A stretch of DNA of 32,232 bases. Origin: an uncultured Erysipelotrichaceae bacterium. GTDB taxonomy: Bacteria; Bacillota_I; Bacilli_A; RF39; UBA660. The stretch's first letter is position 1. Each line of letters opens with the position of its first letter. Shown in pieces: positions 31,526 to 32,232 of this stretch. Location of the stretch: the NCBI GenBank assembly GCA_902766545.1, contig CACXEC010000053.1:1-32232 (forward strand). The letters run 5' to 3'. The translations under genes and the position numbers were made by a program. Under the pieces are notes generated by a model that worked only from the letters and a program-made list of their open reading frames with translations, was not told the origin of the DNA and did no database searches.

Positions 31526-32232
31526 TGATAGATATTAAATTGATAAGAGAAAATAAGGAATTAGTAAAAGAAAACATTAAAAAGAAATTTCAAGATGAAA
31601 AACTTCCTTTAGTAGATGAAATTTATGATTTAGATGTTGAGATAAGAGAAGCTAAAGTTAAAGGGGATAATTTAAGAGCAGAAAAGAATAAATTATCAAG
31701 TGAAATTGGCATACTTATGCGTGAGGGTAAAAAAGAAGAAGCCGAAGAAATAAAGAAAAAAATAGCTGATATGGATGCTCAAATTAAAATCCTAGAAATA
31801 TCTGAAGAAAAGAAGAATGCCATTATTAAAGAAAAAATGTTGGTTATTCCTAATATTATTGATTCATCTGTACCAATTGGTAAAGATGATTCCGAAAATG
31901 TTGAAGTAGAGCGTTTTGGAGATCCTGTTATTCCTTCTTATGAAATTCCTTATCATGCTGATATTATTTTATCTTTAAACGGTATGGATAAAGAAGCTGC
32001 TGGAAGAACTAGTGGTGAAGGATTCTATTATCTTCTAGGAGATATTGCAAGACTACATGAGGCAATGATCGCTTATGCTAGAGACTATATGATTGATAAA
32101 GGATTTACTTATGCGATACCACCATTTATGATTCATAGTAATGTTGTAACTGGTGTTATGTCTTTTCCAGAAATGGAAGCTATGATGTATAAAATTGAAG
32201 GAGAAGATTTATACTTAATTGGAACAAGTGAA
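31525..32232 (+). CDS. serS: Seryl-tRNA synthetase, 3'-truncated by window end
   Basis: The first 236 residues of SerRS, which charges tRNA-Ser. The N-terminal coiled-coil arm that grips the tRNA variable arm is complete (MIDIKLIRENKELVKENIKK, then KGDNLRAEKNKLSSEIG and the LKILEISEEKK-type second strand). It is followed by IPNIIDSSVPIG and the start of the class II catalytic domain (GRTSGEGFYYLLGDIARLHEAMI, FTYAIPPFMI, ending YLIGTSE at the edge of motif 2). Frame and start are fixed by overlap with the upstream stop. Controlled by the serine T-box at 30563-30752. It continues beyond the window. Confidence 0.96.
   Translation, partial: MIDIKLIRENKELVKENIKKKFQDEKLPLVDEIYDLDVEIREAKVKGDNLRAEKNKLSSEIGILMREGKKEEAEEIKKKIADMDAQIKILEISEEKKNAIIKEKMLVIPNIIDSSVPIGKDDSENVEVERFGDPVIPSYEIPYHADIILSLNGMDKEAAGRTSGEGFYYLLGDIARLHEAMIAYARDYMIDKGFTYAIPPFMIHSNVVTGVMSFPEMEAMMYKIEGEDLYLIGTSE

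Noticed and set aside
1..32232. Mycoplasma-type code (TGA = Trp)
   Set aside because: TGA ends at least two genes (7069-7071, 17096-17098) exactly at overlapping starts, and Trp is TGG throughout.

Overview
The window is a very AT-rich, densely packed, almost entirely + strand chromosomal segment of a low-GC Gram-positive bacterium. Markers of Bacillota (class Bacilli) include a YlbD/YlbE-like pair, a DUF2624-like protein, SpoIIP, a DUF1653 protein, a serine T-box leader in front of serS, EF-P and Firmicutes-type pilin and Tad genes. TGA is used as a stop (pilin gene ending at 7071, tadB ending at 17098) and Trp is TGG, so this is not the Mycoplasma/Spiroplasma code. My inference is an uncultured host-associated Bacilli lineage with a reduced genome (RF39-like or relatives). 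No phage, IS or CRISPR signature was seen.

Layout. 1-1341: 3' part of a large surface protein. 1452-4556: parC (topoisomerase IV A subunit) and a ylbD-ylbE pair. 4562-7727: four type IV pilin-like genes in two pairs, with nfo (endonuclease IV) between them. 7718-10824: a small DUF2624-like gene (-), a class B penicillin-binding protein, and an unrecognised 286-residue protein (-). 10972-13229: rpmG (too short for usual ORF cut-offs), efp and a COG2509-type flavoprotein. 13316-17793: a compact Tad-type pilus/secretion operon (two TadE-like proteins, TadZ-like ATPase, TadA, TadB, TadC). 17870-25965: two overlapping giant genes. 25966-26226: an intergenic region with a candidate structured RNA. 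26227-30331: ftsW, a pseudopilin-like gene, spoIIP, a small membrane protein and a sugar-transfer-type ATP-grasp protein. 30394-30470: tRNA-Arg(TCT). 30563-32232: a serine T-box leader, an HD-domain alarmone-hydrolase-like gene, a DUF1653 gene and the 5' part of serS.

The most remarkable content is the giant pair at 17870-25965. The second protein (1090 aa) has a complete sigma-70 core (regions 1.2 to 4.2) followed by 8 tandem repeats of about 73 residues. The first (1607 aa) has a degenerate sigma-like N-terminus followed by 18 copies of the same repeat. The repeats look like shrunken copies of sigma region 4, and both proteins end in a further HTH-like segment. The genes overlap by one base (TAATG), so the products probably work together. 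I do not recognise this architecture as a described family.

Gene expression looks economical. Most transcription units are separated by a short hairpin terminator directly followed by an extended -10 (TGnTATAAT-like) promoter and the next start codon. In two places the promoter appears to sit in the loop of the hairpin whose 3' arm carries the next gene's Shine-Dalgarno sequence.
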